DNA of 64,000 bases, from contig JACPTQ010000012.1 of assembly GCA_016192705.1 (NCBI GenBank), positions 1 through 64,000 of the forward strand. The letters run 5' to 3'. How positions within the stretch are numbered: position 1 is the first letter of the stretch; the number at the start of each line of letters is the position of its first letter. The position numbers were made by a program, and so were the translations under genes. The DNA is from Deltaproteobacteria bacterium. Its GTDB lineage: Bacteria; Myxococcota; JACPTQ01. This document shows, one piece after another, positions 17,012 through 25,500 of the stretch. The notes under the pieces are model-generated. The model ran no database searches. It had not been told where the DNA came from and worked only from the letters and a program-made list of their open reading frames with translations.

Positions 17012-18145
17012 ATGCGTGGAGTGATTCTTGCGGGCGGGACCGGGAGCCGTCTTTTTCCACTTACGAAGGTAACGAACAAACACCTTCTTCCGGTTGGGCG
17101 AAAGCCGATGATCTATTACCCGCTCGAAATTCTCCTCGATGCCGGGATACGTCACATCGCCATCGTCACCGGGACCGAGCACATGGGGGACGTCGTGAAT
17201 CTGCTCGGAAGCGGCCGCGAATTTAATGCCTGCTTCACGTACAAGGTTCAGGATGAAGCGGGCGGAATCGCTCAGGCGCTCGGACTTGTCGAGGACTTCG
17301 CGCGCGCGGAGCCGGTCGCGGTGATCCTCGGCGATAACATCTTCGAGGACCGGTTTCGCGCGTCAATCCAGGCGTTTGGCGAGCACGGGCGCGGGGCGCA
17401 CGTTTTTCTCAAAGAGGTCACCGATCCGCACCGCTTTGGAGTTGCGGCGTTCAAAGGCGATCGGGTCAGCCAAATCGTGGAGAAGTCGAAAAAACCGCCG
17501 TCGTCGTTCGCGGTCACTGGGTTGTACCTTTACGATGGAGCGGTGTTTGAACGCGTCAGGGGGCTCAAGCCTTCGGCGCGCGGCGAGCTCGAAATAACCG
17601 ACGTCAATAACCTCTACGTTGAAAAGGCTCCAAAATGCAACGAATCTGGTCGATGGGAAGGAAGAATCATGACGTTCGTGCGGGGCGAAATTGAGGGGGT
17701 CGTTGTTCGGCCACTCAAATCGCACATGGATGACCGCGGATGGCTCGTAGAACTTTTTCGGGTGGATGAAATCGCCGCCAATGTCGCACCGGTCATGTCG
17801 TACGTATCAGTGACCCGCCCGGGCGTTGTTCGTGGGCCGCACGAGCATGTTTCTCAGACCGACATTTTTTGCTTTTTGGAGATGAGCGATTTCCGGATCG
17901 TGCTTTGGGACAACCGGCGGTCGTCGTCGACGTTTGCGCGCATGATGGACCTTCGCGTGGGCGCGAGCCGCCCCTCGATCGTGATCGTTCCGGCGGGCGT
18001 GGTGCACGGCTATAGGAATGTGGGGGCGGTCGATGGCCTTGTTGTCAATTGCCCGAATCGTCTTTACGCGGGGCCTGGCCGTAAGGAGCCTGTTGACGAG
18101 ATCCGCCACGAGGAGCTCGACAGTGCGTTTCGGTTCCCGGATTGA
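17012..18145 (+). CDS. Fused RmlA-like nucleotidyltransferase and RmlC-like 3,5-epimerase
   Basis: One 377-residue frame with two enzymes. Residues 1-205 are glucose-1-phosphate thymidylyltransferase: GVILAGGTGSRLFPLT, LLPVGRKPMIYYPLE, VILGDNIF and GELEITDVNNLYVEK. The usual C-terminal end (WxDxGT with the second metal-binding Asp) is absent. Residues 220-377 are a cupin of the RmlC type: DDRGWLVELFR, RGPHEHVSQTDIF and PAGVVHGYRN. An internal ATG at 17669 with AAGGA upstream could allow independent synthesis of the RmlC part. The activities belong to dTDP-rhamnose-type sugar synthesis. ATG 17012 directly precedes the nucleotide-binding loop. The truncated RmlA may be inactive or may act with another subunit. 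Confidence 0.85.
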   Translation: MRGVILAGGTGSRLFPLTKVTNKHLLPVGRKPMIYYPLEILLDAGIRHIAIVTGTEHMGDVVNLLGSGREFNACFTYKVQDEAGGIAQALGLVEDFARAEPVAVILGDNIFEDRFRASIQAFGEHGRGAHVFLKEVTDPHRFGVAAFKGDRVSQIVEKSKKPPSSFAVTGLYLYDGAVFERVRGLKPSARGELEITDVNNLYVEKAPKCNESGRWEGRIMTFVRGEIEGVVVRPLKSHMDDRGWLVELFRVDEIAANVAPVMSYVSVTRPGVVRGPHEHVSQTDIFCFLEMSDFRIVLWDNRRSSSTFARMMDLRVGASRPSIVIVPAGVVHGYRNVGAVDGLVVNCPNRLYAGPGRKEPVDEIRHEELDSAFRFPD

Positions 18146-18171
18146 CGGGGGCCGCCACGGGTTCGGCCACG

Positions 18172-19023
18172 ATGCTTGAAACGGGAAGAATCGTTCTGTT
18201 GGGCGCGGGTGGGATGATCTCGACGGCGCTTTCCCGCCTCCTAGGGACGCGCGCGGTTCTTGTGGCGAAGGCCGCCTGCGACGTTTGCGACCACGCCCTA
18301 GTCACACGACTCGTTGATGAGACCGGACCATCCGCAATCTTCAACTGCGCCGCGGTGACGAACGTCGATCGATGCGAACGCGAACCCGCTCTTGCGGAGG
18401 CCGTGAACAGTGACGGTGTTCGGCATTTGGCGCAGGTGTGCCGCGCGCGCGCGATCCCGCTTGTCCATTACAGCACGGACTACGTTTTCGACGGGAGCGG
18501 CGCCGCGCCGTGGCGCGAGGGCGATGTGCGAAAGCCGATCAACGTGTACGGGCGCACGAAGGCGGAATCGGAAATGGTCATCGAGGCCGTTGGGGCGGAA
18601 CATCTCGTCTTGCGCGTCCAGTGGGTGTTTGGTGACGGTCGCGCAAACTTCGTTGGTGACACGGCGCGGCGGCTTCGTGCAGGCGAGGAAGTGCGGGCCT
18701 TTGACGATCAGTGGGGAGCGCCGTGTTTTGCGGGCGACATCGCGCGAATGACGCTGGACCTTTTTGATGGCGGCCACCGCGGTCTCTTTCATCTCGTCAA
18801 CGCGGGTTACGCGACGCGCGTCATGGTCGCCGAGGAGATCGCGCGCATCCTGGGCGTCGTGTCACCGCGCATTACGCCCGTCAAGACGTGTGACGTGGAG
18901 CTTCCGGCCGCGCGTCCAGAGAACAGTCGCTTGAACACAGAGAAACTTTTAAGCGTTGGTGTTCGGCCGCCCGCGTGGCAAGACGGCGTTCGCCGCTGGC
19001 TGCTCGCAGCGGGTGGGCCTTGA
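18172..19023 (+). CDS. rmlD: dTDP-4-dehydrorhamnose reductase-like protein
   Basis: A 283-residue extended short-chain dehydrogenase. The nucleotide loop is VLLGAGGMIS, STDYVFDG carries the catalytic Ser/Thr region, and YGRTKAESE gives YxxxK. RPENSRLNTEKL near the C-terminus is typical of RmlD. It reduces the 4-keto group of dTDP-4-keto-L-rhamnose with NAD(P)H. ATG 18172 is preferred because the Rossmann fold begins 8 residues later; a TTG at 18142 overlapping the upstream stop is an alternative. RmlB (4,6-dehydratase) is not in this window. Confidence 0.88.
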   Translation: MLETGRIVLLGAGGMISTALSRLLGTRAVLVAKAACDVCDHALVTRLVDETGPSAIFNCAAVTNVDRCEREPALAEAVNSDGVRHLAQVCRARAIPLVHYSTDYVFDGSGAAPWREGDVRKPINVYGRTKAESEMVIEAVGAEHLVLRVQWVFGDGRANFVGDTARRLRAGEEVRAFDDQWGAPCFAGDIARMTLDLFDGGHRGLFHLVNAGYATRVMVAEEIARILGVVSPRITPVKTCDVELPAARPENSRLNTEKLLSVGVRPPAWQDGVRRWLLAAGGP

Positions 19024-20228
19024 ATAAGCGAAAGGGAACGCAGCGGCCTGGGATTGCGCGCGACACGGCGGAACGACTTCCTTGGAGCGGCGCCGTGAGA
19101 TGGGATGTTTGGAAGCACGACCCGATTCCGCGGCATCGCGAGGGCGCGAACGGATTCGTTGTGCGCGCGCTCAAAAAATTGTATCTCGCGGCGATGGGAC
19201 CGTTTCACCGCGAGCTCCTGCGGCGACAGCGGGCGCTGAACCTTGACCTCGTCGCGTCGCTCGCGTCGCTGGAGCGCGAGGTTGCGGCGCTCCGGCGCGA
19301 AGCGGGGCTTAGGCCCGAGCGTCATCGACAATTATTCGGAGAAGGGCGCTTGGTGTCGCCGACTGAAATTGGATCTGAAGTCAACGATCAATCGACCGGT
19401 CCGTTTCGGGTGCGTCCGGCAATCGAGGGTGAGCCGCTTGTTTCGATCGTTATCCCCACGAAAGACCACGTCGACGATCTCGAACGGTGTATCAACAGCA
19501 TCATGGAAAAGAGTACGTATCGACCGATCGAAGTGATCGTCGTCGATCACGAGAGCGTCGATCCGCGGACGCTTCGCTCTTTCAAATCGGAGCGTTTTCG
19601 AGTTGTGCGGGAGGACGGCCCTTTCAATTTTTCTCGCCTCATCAACGCGGGCGCGCGACAAGCGAAGGGCGATGTTCTTCTTGTTCTCAACAACGACACG
19701 ATCGTCATCGAGCCGGATTGGATCCAAGCGATGCTGGAGCACGCAGCGCGGCCCGATGTCGGTGTTGTGGGTGCGAAGCTCCTTTTCCCGAGTGGGCGCA
19801 TCCAACACGCGGGAATGACCGTGCCGGATGGCGAGGTTTTCCCCGTGCATACGCTGCTCGGCGTGCCCGACGACCGAGCGGCTTTCGGCGCACTCGCGGT
19901 CGCGCGGAATTGCATCGCGGTGACGGGCGCCTGTCTCATGGTGCGGCGCGACCTCTTCGAGAAGGTGGGTGGTTTCGACGAGCATTATTCCGTTGAGCTC
20001 GGCGACGTTGACCTCTGTCTCCGACTTTGGGCGGAGGGCTATCGGACGGTTTGGACACCCGACGCCGTCCTCACGCACCGCGAGTTTGGCACGCGGCGAC
20101 GCGGCGAGAGCCACGAGGGCGACAGGACGCGGTTCCTCGTCGATTGGGGTCGCGACCTCATGCGCGGCGATCCGTTTTTTCACGCGGAGCTTCTCGGACC
20201 ACGGCACGAAGAAGAGTGCAGCCGTTGA
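19020..20228 (+). CDS. Glycosyltransferase family 2 protein with N-terminal coiled segment
   Basis: A 402-residue protein. Residues about 1-135 are a basic, partly coiled region (RREL-type heptads around LASLEREVAALRREAG). Residues about 138-390 are a GT-A domain: PLVSIVIPTKDHVDDLERCINSI split across the first strand, VLNNDTIVIEPDW as the D-x-D-like metal site, and GACLMVRRDLFEKVGGFDEHY followed by GDVDLCLRLWAEGYR as the acceptor and catalytic base region. The start TTG 19020 overlaps the rmlD stop (TTGA), the style also used by tldE. It is likely a rhamnosyl- or other hexosyltransferase for the surface glycan. Confidence 0.85.
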   Translation: MNKRKGTQRPGIARDTAERLPWSGAVRWDVWKHDPIPRHREGANGFVVRALKKLYLAAMGPFHRELLRRQRALNLDLVASLASLEREVAALRREAGLRPERHRQLFGEGRLVSPTEIGSEVNDQSTGPFRVRPAIEGEPLVSIVIPTKDHVDDLERCINSIMEKSTYRPIEVIVVDHESVDPRTLRSFKSERFRVVREDGPFNFSRLINAGARQAKGDVLLVLNNDTIVIEPDWIQAMLEHAARPDVGVVGAKLLFPSGRIQHAGMTVPDGEVFPVHTLLGVPDDRAAFGALAVARNCIAVTGACLMVRRDLFEKVGGFDEHYSVELGDVDLCLRLWAEGYRTVWTPDAVLTHREFGTRRRGESHEGDRTRFLVDWGRDLMRGDPFFHAELLGPRHEEECSR

Positions 20229-20256
20229 CTCGAATCCGCGTCGAGGGTCGCGTCAC

Positions 20257-22551
20257 GTGACGCTGAAGCGGCTTGCTCCGTTCGCATTCGTCCTCGGCGT
20301 CGGCCTCTTCCTGCGCCTCTACCTTCTCACCGACAAGAGTATTTGGATCGACGAGATCCAGCACATCACCTGGGCCAAAGGCTACGACGTCAGTGGCTTT
20401 CTCGATGTTCGCTCTCAGGATCTCGGCATCCGACGCCCGCCGCGAGACGCGGGCAATGCGCTGCGCGAAATTCGCCGCCACGTTCCCGCCTTCAGCGATC
20501 TCATGCTCAACCTCTGGATGCGCGCGTGGGGCTCTGACAGCGACTTCGCGCTCAAGCTACCGTTTGCGCTGTTCGGCGTTTTGTGCATCCTCGGCGTGAT
20601 TTTGCTCGCGCACGACCTGTTCGGACGTCGTGCCGCAATCGCCGCTGGGCTCCTGGTCGCGTGTTCCCCTTTCCACGTGTATTACTCACAAGAGGTAAAT
20701 CACTACGCTGCAGCCTCATGCTGGGTTGCGTGGTCTTATGTCTTTTACTTTCGGTTTCTTCGCTCGGGTCGATTCAAACATGGCGCCGCCCTCGCCGTCT
20801 TCGGCGCCCTCGCCCTTTACTCACACTACTACTCGGCGCTTGTCGTCTTTTCGCAAGGTGTCGGCATCATCATCTATTTCGGCGCACGACTGAAAGCGCT
20901 CGCCCGCGCCGCCATTCCACTCGTTGTAAGCGTCGCTCTGCTCGGTGTCGACTTTCGGGTCGTCCTCGCCCATCTGTTCGGACACGCAAGCGCCAACTTC
21001 GGAGGCGAGTTCGGCGGCGCACGTTTCTTCTACGAACGGCTCGTGGCAAACCTTCTCCACCCTTGGATCGGCGAACTCGCAAATTCTGGGCCCGCTCTAT
21101 GGATCGTACTCCCGCTGCTTGTTGTCGTCGCGGCTCTCTTCGTCCTGGGTCTTCGCGCCCACGAGGAACGGCGCCTGCGGTGGCTCATCGCGGTCAACAC
21201 GCTTCTCCCCCTCGCATTCCTCTTCGCCGCATACGGCCTTATGAAAAATAACCAACTTCTCTGGCCTCGCTACGTCATCTTCTTCTCGTTCACGCTGTTC
21301 GTGGCGGTTGGAGCCTTTTTCGTGGGGCCCGCTCTCCGCGCGCGCCACGTCGCCGCGGCCGTCGTTCTTACGATTGCCATGGGGGCTGGGCTTCACCACT
21401 ACTACCACCGCTTCAAGAAACGCGACTGGCGCTCCGCCGCTCAAGCGATCGCAACCAACGGTGATGCGCGCGACGCCGTGATCGTTTTCGTTCCGAACGT
21501 TGTTTACGCGCTCGCTCGCTACCTCTCGACGGAGCAGCGCCTGTTCGGGGTTTCCGAGGAGGATCTCTTGAATGGCGTGTTTGACCGGGCAACCGCCGAC
21601 CGCCCTGGCGTTTGGACTGTTTTCGCCTGGGCGAGCGGAAGCCCAGTGCTCGGCGCAATTCGGAAGCGGCTCGCTTGCCAATTCCCCTTTCGCGACGACC
21701 ATGGAATCCACCTCATTGAACTTTCGCGACACCACGATGGCTTGCGACGAACGCCGACAACGCAAGTGAACCGCGATTGCTCGCCTCGAAACGGTTTTGT
21801 TGTGGCGCGGTCAAGTTGCGTCATGGAGACCGGCGCGGAGCCGATTCGCGTTGTGGGCTGGGTGGAGACAGCCGACCGCCTGTCGACGTTATCGCTCGTG
21901 ATCAAGGGCCCGGAGAAACCCATCCCGCTCGTGGAAACTCCTGCACCGCCACCGGACGCACCTCCTCAGCCTGACCCACCCGCGGGCACAACGCGACGTT
22001 GGTTCCAAGGCGCGCTCGACCTAGCAGGAATCGCCGAAGGGGCCGCGGCTCGCATCAGCCTCGCGGTTCGACGCTCCGACGGCGCCGTCATCGAAGCGAG
22101 AGAAGACCTTCTCTGCCTAAGGCGACATCCGGTGGCCCGAACGGGCGTCCCCGGACCCCTCGTGGCGAATGCCTACATCGACGCGCCCGGGGATGGCGCA
22201 AACATCGAGCAAGGCGACCGCTTCGTGGTGTCGGGATGGGCCTTCTCGTCGGGCGGGATCTCTGAGCTCGTCTACAAGATCGACGGACGCGAGGTGCGGC
22301 GTTCACCGCGCCACGGGATCGCCCGCCCAGATGTTGCGACTGTTTTCCGGGATGTGAACCCGAGCGTCGCGACCTATTCCGGCTTCAGTGAGGTGATCGA
22401 AACCGCTACGCTCAGCCAAGGCCCCCACCGCCTCACTCTCGAAACGATCTCTCCGCAAGGCGCAACCACGCCCATTGCGGCACCCCGCATCTTTCACATC
22501 GTGAACTTCGCGGCGATCAAGGGCAGAGGACCAGCCGGTCCAGCTCGATGA
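20257..22551 (+). CDS. Multi-pass membrane glycosyltransferase (GT39/83-like) with C-terminal sandwich domain
   Basis: 764 residues. About ten hydrophobic helices fill residues 5-400. The first periplasmic loop holds KSIWIDEIQHITWA, with the acidic residues expected of the polyprenyl-phosphate-sugar transferases of the ArnT/PMT type, and SQEVNHYAAASCW follows later. Residues about 480-764 are soluble; the last 120 (ANAYIDAPGDGANIEQGDRF onward) look like an Ig-like beta domain. The start GTG 20257 immediately precedes the first helix. It probably adds a sugar to the glycan on the periplasmic side. Its 3' end overlaps the convergent giant glycosyltransferase gene by 35 bp. Confidence 0.8.
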   Translation: MTLKRLAPFAFVLGVGLFLRLYLLTDKSIWIDEIQHITWAKGYDVSGFLDVRSQDLGIRRPPRDAGNALREIRRHVPAFSDLMLNLWMRAWGSDSDFALKLPFALFGVLCILGVILLAHDLFGRRAAIAAGLLVACSPFHVYYSQEVNHYAAASCWVAWSYVFYFRFLRSGRFKHGAALAVFGALALYSHYYSALVVFSQGVGIIIYFGARLKALARAAIPLVVSVALLGVDFRVVLAHLFGHASANFGGEFGGARFFYERLVANLLHPWIGELANSGPALWIVLPLLVVVAALFVLGLRAHEERRLRWLIAVNTLLPLAFLFAAYGLMKNNQLLWPRYVIFFSFTLFVAVGAFFVGPALRARHVAAAVVLTIAMGAGLHHYYHRFKKRDWRSAAQAIATNGDARDAVIVFVPNVVYALARYLSTEQRLFGVSEEDLLNGVFDRATADRPGVWTVFAWASGSPVLGAIRKRLACQFPFRDDHGIHLIELSRHHDGLRRTPTTQVNRDCSPRNGFVVARSSCVMETGAEPIRVVGWVETADRLSTLSLVIKGPEKPIPLVETPAPPPDAPPQPDPPAGTTRRWFQGALDLAGIAEGAAARISLAVRRSDGAVIEAREDLLCLRRHPVARTGVPGPLVANAYIDAPGDGANIEQGDRFVVSGWAFSSGGISELVYKIDGREVRRSPRHGIARPDVATVFRDVNPSVATYSGFSEVIETATLSQGPHRLTLETISPQGATTPIAAPRIFHIVNFAAIKGRGPAGPAR

Positions 22552-25500
22552 CTCCGGGCAAGTTCGTCGGGTCGAACCTCAATTGGGTGATCTTGTCCCC
22601 GGCGCACCAGGCCTTCGTCACCCCAGGGGTGTCGAGCCGAATCGAGTGCTCCTGCCAATTTCCGGTTGGGCCTTCCAAGACTACTTTCGCGGACTTCTCC
22701 TCCGCAAAGCCCGCGTCGCCGCTGTGCGTCCAATAAACCTGCGCGAACGCGAAGCCCCCCTCCTGTTCTCGGCGCATCCTGAAACGAACCATGCGGACGG
22801 AACCGGGACTGAATGGGCGGTGCTCAAACAGGAACTGGGGGTCGGTTGACAGAACCTCGAAACGGGCCCCACGCCGACCATTCTTGACGTGGCGAAGCCC
22901 CTTGGCGGAAGCGATCGCAGAATTCTTGAAGGTGAACGTCAACACCGTTTCCGATTCGAGCGCAACCAATGCCCGCCTTCCCCAGCGACGCGCCTTTTCG
23001 GGGAAAAGGGATTTCACCCGGAGGAAATACGGATACCAGAAGCTTTGCTGGTAGCGAGGCGCCTCCGCCTCCTTGAGTCGAACCGCCGCGGCGGCCACAT
23101 CCCACCGATCGAAAAGATCGTGAAGATGCTTGCCCTCTGGCGTCAACACGCGGGCACTCGTTTCGACAAGACCCGCACGAGCATAGAGGTCTCGGTAGTC
23201 CTCAGCATTCTCCGCGAGCGACCGGTGGCGATACGACCTTGCGCGCCGCGTGATCGAATCGAGGCGTTCGCGCCCCGACGCAAGGTCCGCCAATACCGAT
23301 CGGGCCTCATCGATCGACCGGACAACGATGCCGACCCCGTCGCGCCGCACACGCTCGCCGATGGCACCCCGGTCGAAAACGAGCGCCGGGATTCCCGCAA
23401 CGAGCGCCTCGGAAAGGGTATACGAAAATGTCTCGGCCCACGGCGGCAGCGCCACGAGCAAATCACTCCCCGCCTCGACGAGCCGATCCGCGATCTCCGC
23501 GCGGTTGTAGCGCCCATGGAAATGGAGCTTCTCCGCGAGGACAATAGACCGAAGTCGCTCCTCGAAACCGAAGAGGTGGGTCGCCCCAAAAAAATGCCAC
23601 TCCACGGCCAAGTCGCGGCTCAGTCGAACCAACTCCTCGTAGAATGCCGCCCCCTTCGTGGGATAGGCAATCTCACCCACAGCCGCGAGCCGGAGCAATC
23701 CCCCCGACGGCTTCCGCGCGCCCGAGACCTTGCCGTCGTAGCCATGTTCGATCACAACCGCGCGGCTCGAGATCTCGGGGAGACGACGGGTCGCGATCTC
23801 TCGCGCCGCGTTCGACGGAAAAACGATCGCCTGCGCGCGCGACAAAGTCTCGCTGATCGCCTCGCGGTGACGCCGCCTGAGCGACGAGAAGTCCGTGTCC
23901 GCCGGAAGACCGAGGTTCTGGAACAACGCTGGCAAGCATCTGGAACCGAGATCGCCGTCCTTTCCACATTCAGACGTGCACTCCTGCAATCGATCGTGCT
24001 CAAACAGATTCCAGCTTGGGCAGGTGATGTAGTAGTCGTGGGAGGTAAGAACAAACGGGACTCCCGCCTGGTGAAGGAGATTCCCGAGCCCCGCGGGCCA
24101 ATTCATCAAGTGATGGATATGCGCGCCGCCAATCCCGAAAAGGTCTATCCACCGCCCGATCATTTCGGCAACCGCCGGGTCATCGATGCAAAAGCGCTCG
24201 ATCGGTTTCGCGACGGGGAACCGGAAGAAGGTCGCGCCATCGACCTTACCGTCGAGAATTTCGGCAACGGCGTAGCCGGCGCCCGAAGGGTACGCGATGA
24301 GCGCGCGCTCTGGCGCAAGGGTCGCCACGAGGTCGCGGACGTGCAGCTCCGTGCCGCCTGGCGACGCGCTGAAAGGCGACGCATGCAGAAGGTACAATAC
24401 AGCCGGCGCCGACGCCGCTCTCCAACGCTCCAGATGAAAACGGATTTCCCCATGCAAACTTGCGAGAGGATTCCCCTCAATCCAGTGCGCAACGGAGGCC
24501 GCGTAGCCGGGGTGCTTCGCCTCCAGTTTCTTTGCATTCTCCTTCGTTAGCGCGTGCCCCTCGGCACCAAACGACGCCCCGGACTTGTGGTAAACGAACA
24601 CATCGTCGCAAAGGCGGATCCGAAACCCCGCCTTCTTGGCCCTCTCACAGAAATCGTTTTCCTCGCCGTAGCCTCGGGAAAACGAGTCCCGGTCGAAGTT
24701 CCCGACGCGATCAAGAACGGTTGACTTCACGTACATGCAAAAGCCGACCGCCGTGATGAGTTCTGGACGAACCTGTCGCGAGACCATCGTGACGAAATCA
24801 GAGAACGACCGCCGCGTGAACCCATCGGGGATCGCGTTCTCCTTGCAAAACTCCGGGATACTGCAGATCGTCGCGTTGTTCGAAAACGGCGACACGACGC
24901 CTGTCGCCTCGTCCGCATACGCACAGTCTTGTAGTCGTTCGAGGAACTCCGGAAACACTTCCGTGTCGCTGTTCAGGAGCAGCACATCGCGCCCCTCGGC
25001 ATGACGCATCCCGCGGTTCGCGGTCGCAACGAACCCCTGGTTCTTGTCGTTCGTCAGAACGCGGACGCGGCTGTCACGGTTCGCGAACTCGTTAAGGTCC
25101 GCGCTGATACCCGGGTCTGTGCTCGCATCGTTCACGAGGACCAAACGCCAATCGCCGCTCGCGTGCGCGAGCACGCTCTCGACGCAGCACCGCGTGAACT
25201 CCCGCGCATTGTAGACCGGGACCACAATGTCGACTGGCCGCATAGGGCCCCGCGTCTGATGTTCGGCGGGCCGTCGCAAAACCGCGATGTGCTCCGCGTT
25301 GTCCCCACCGCACCGGGACAACACCTCGACGAGCGCTGCCCCGGTTCGCGCACAAACGAATCGGAGAAGGCGTTCGAAGAGGCTCTGGTCAAACGTGTGG
25401 TAATGGATGCTGTACCCAGTTTCGAGGAGTTGGTCGGCGTATCGCACCCGCTCTTCGGCCGACATCTCGCTGTGGGCGCTCGAAGCCCACTCGAGGAAAT

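Noticed and set aside
17600-17670. Simple frameshift explaining the missing RmlA C-terminus
   Set aside because: None of the three frames in this stretch encodes the expected WxDxGT segment, so a 1- or 2-base error cannot restore it.
22889-24550. 553-residue open frame on the + strand
   Set aside because: Antisense to the C-terminal part of the giant glycosyltransferase; composition is Arg-rich with no domain.
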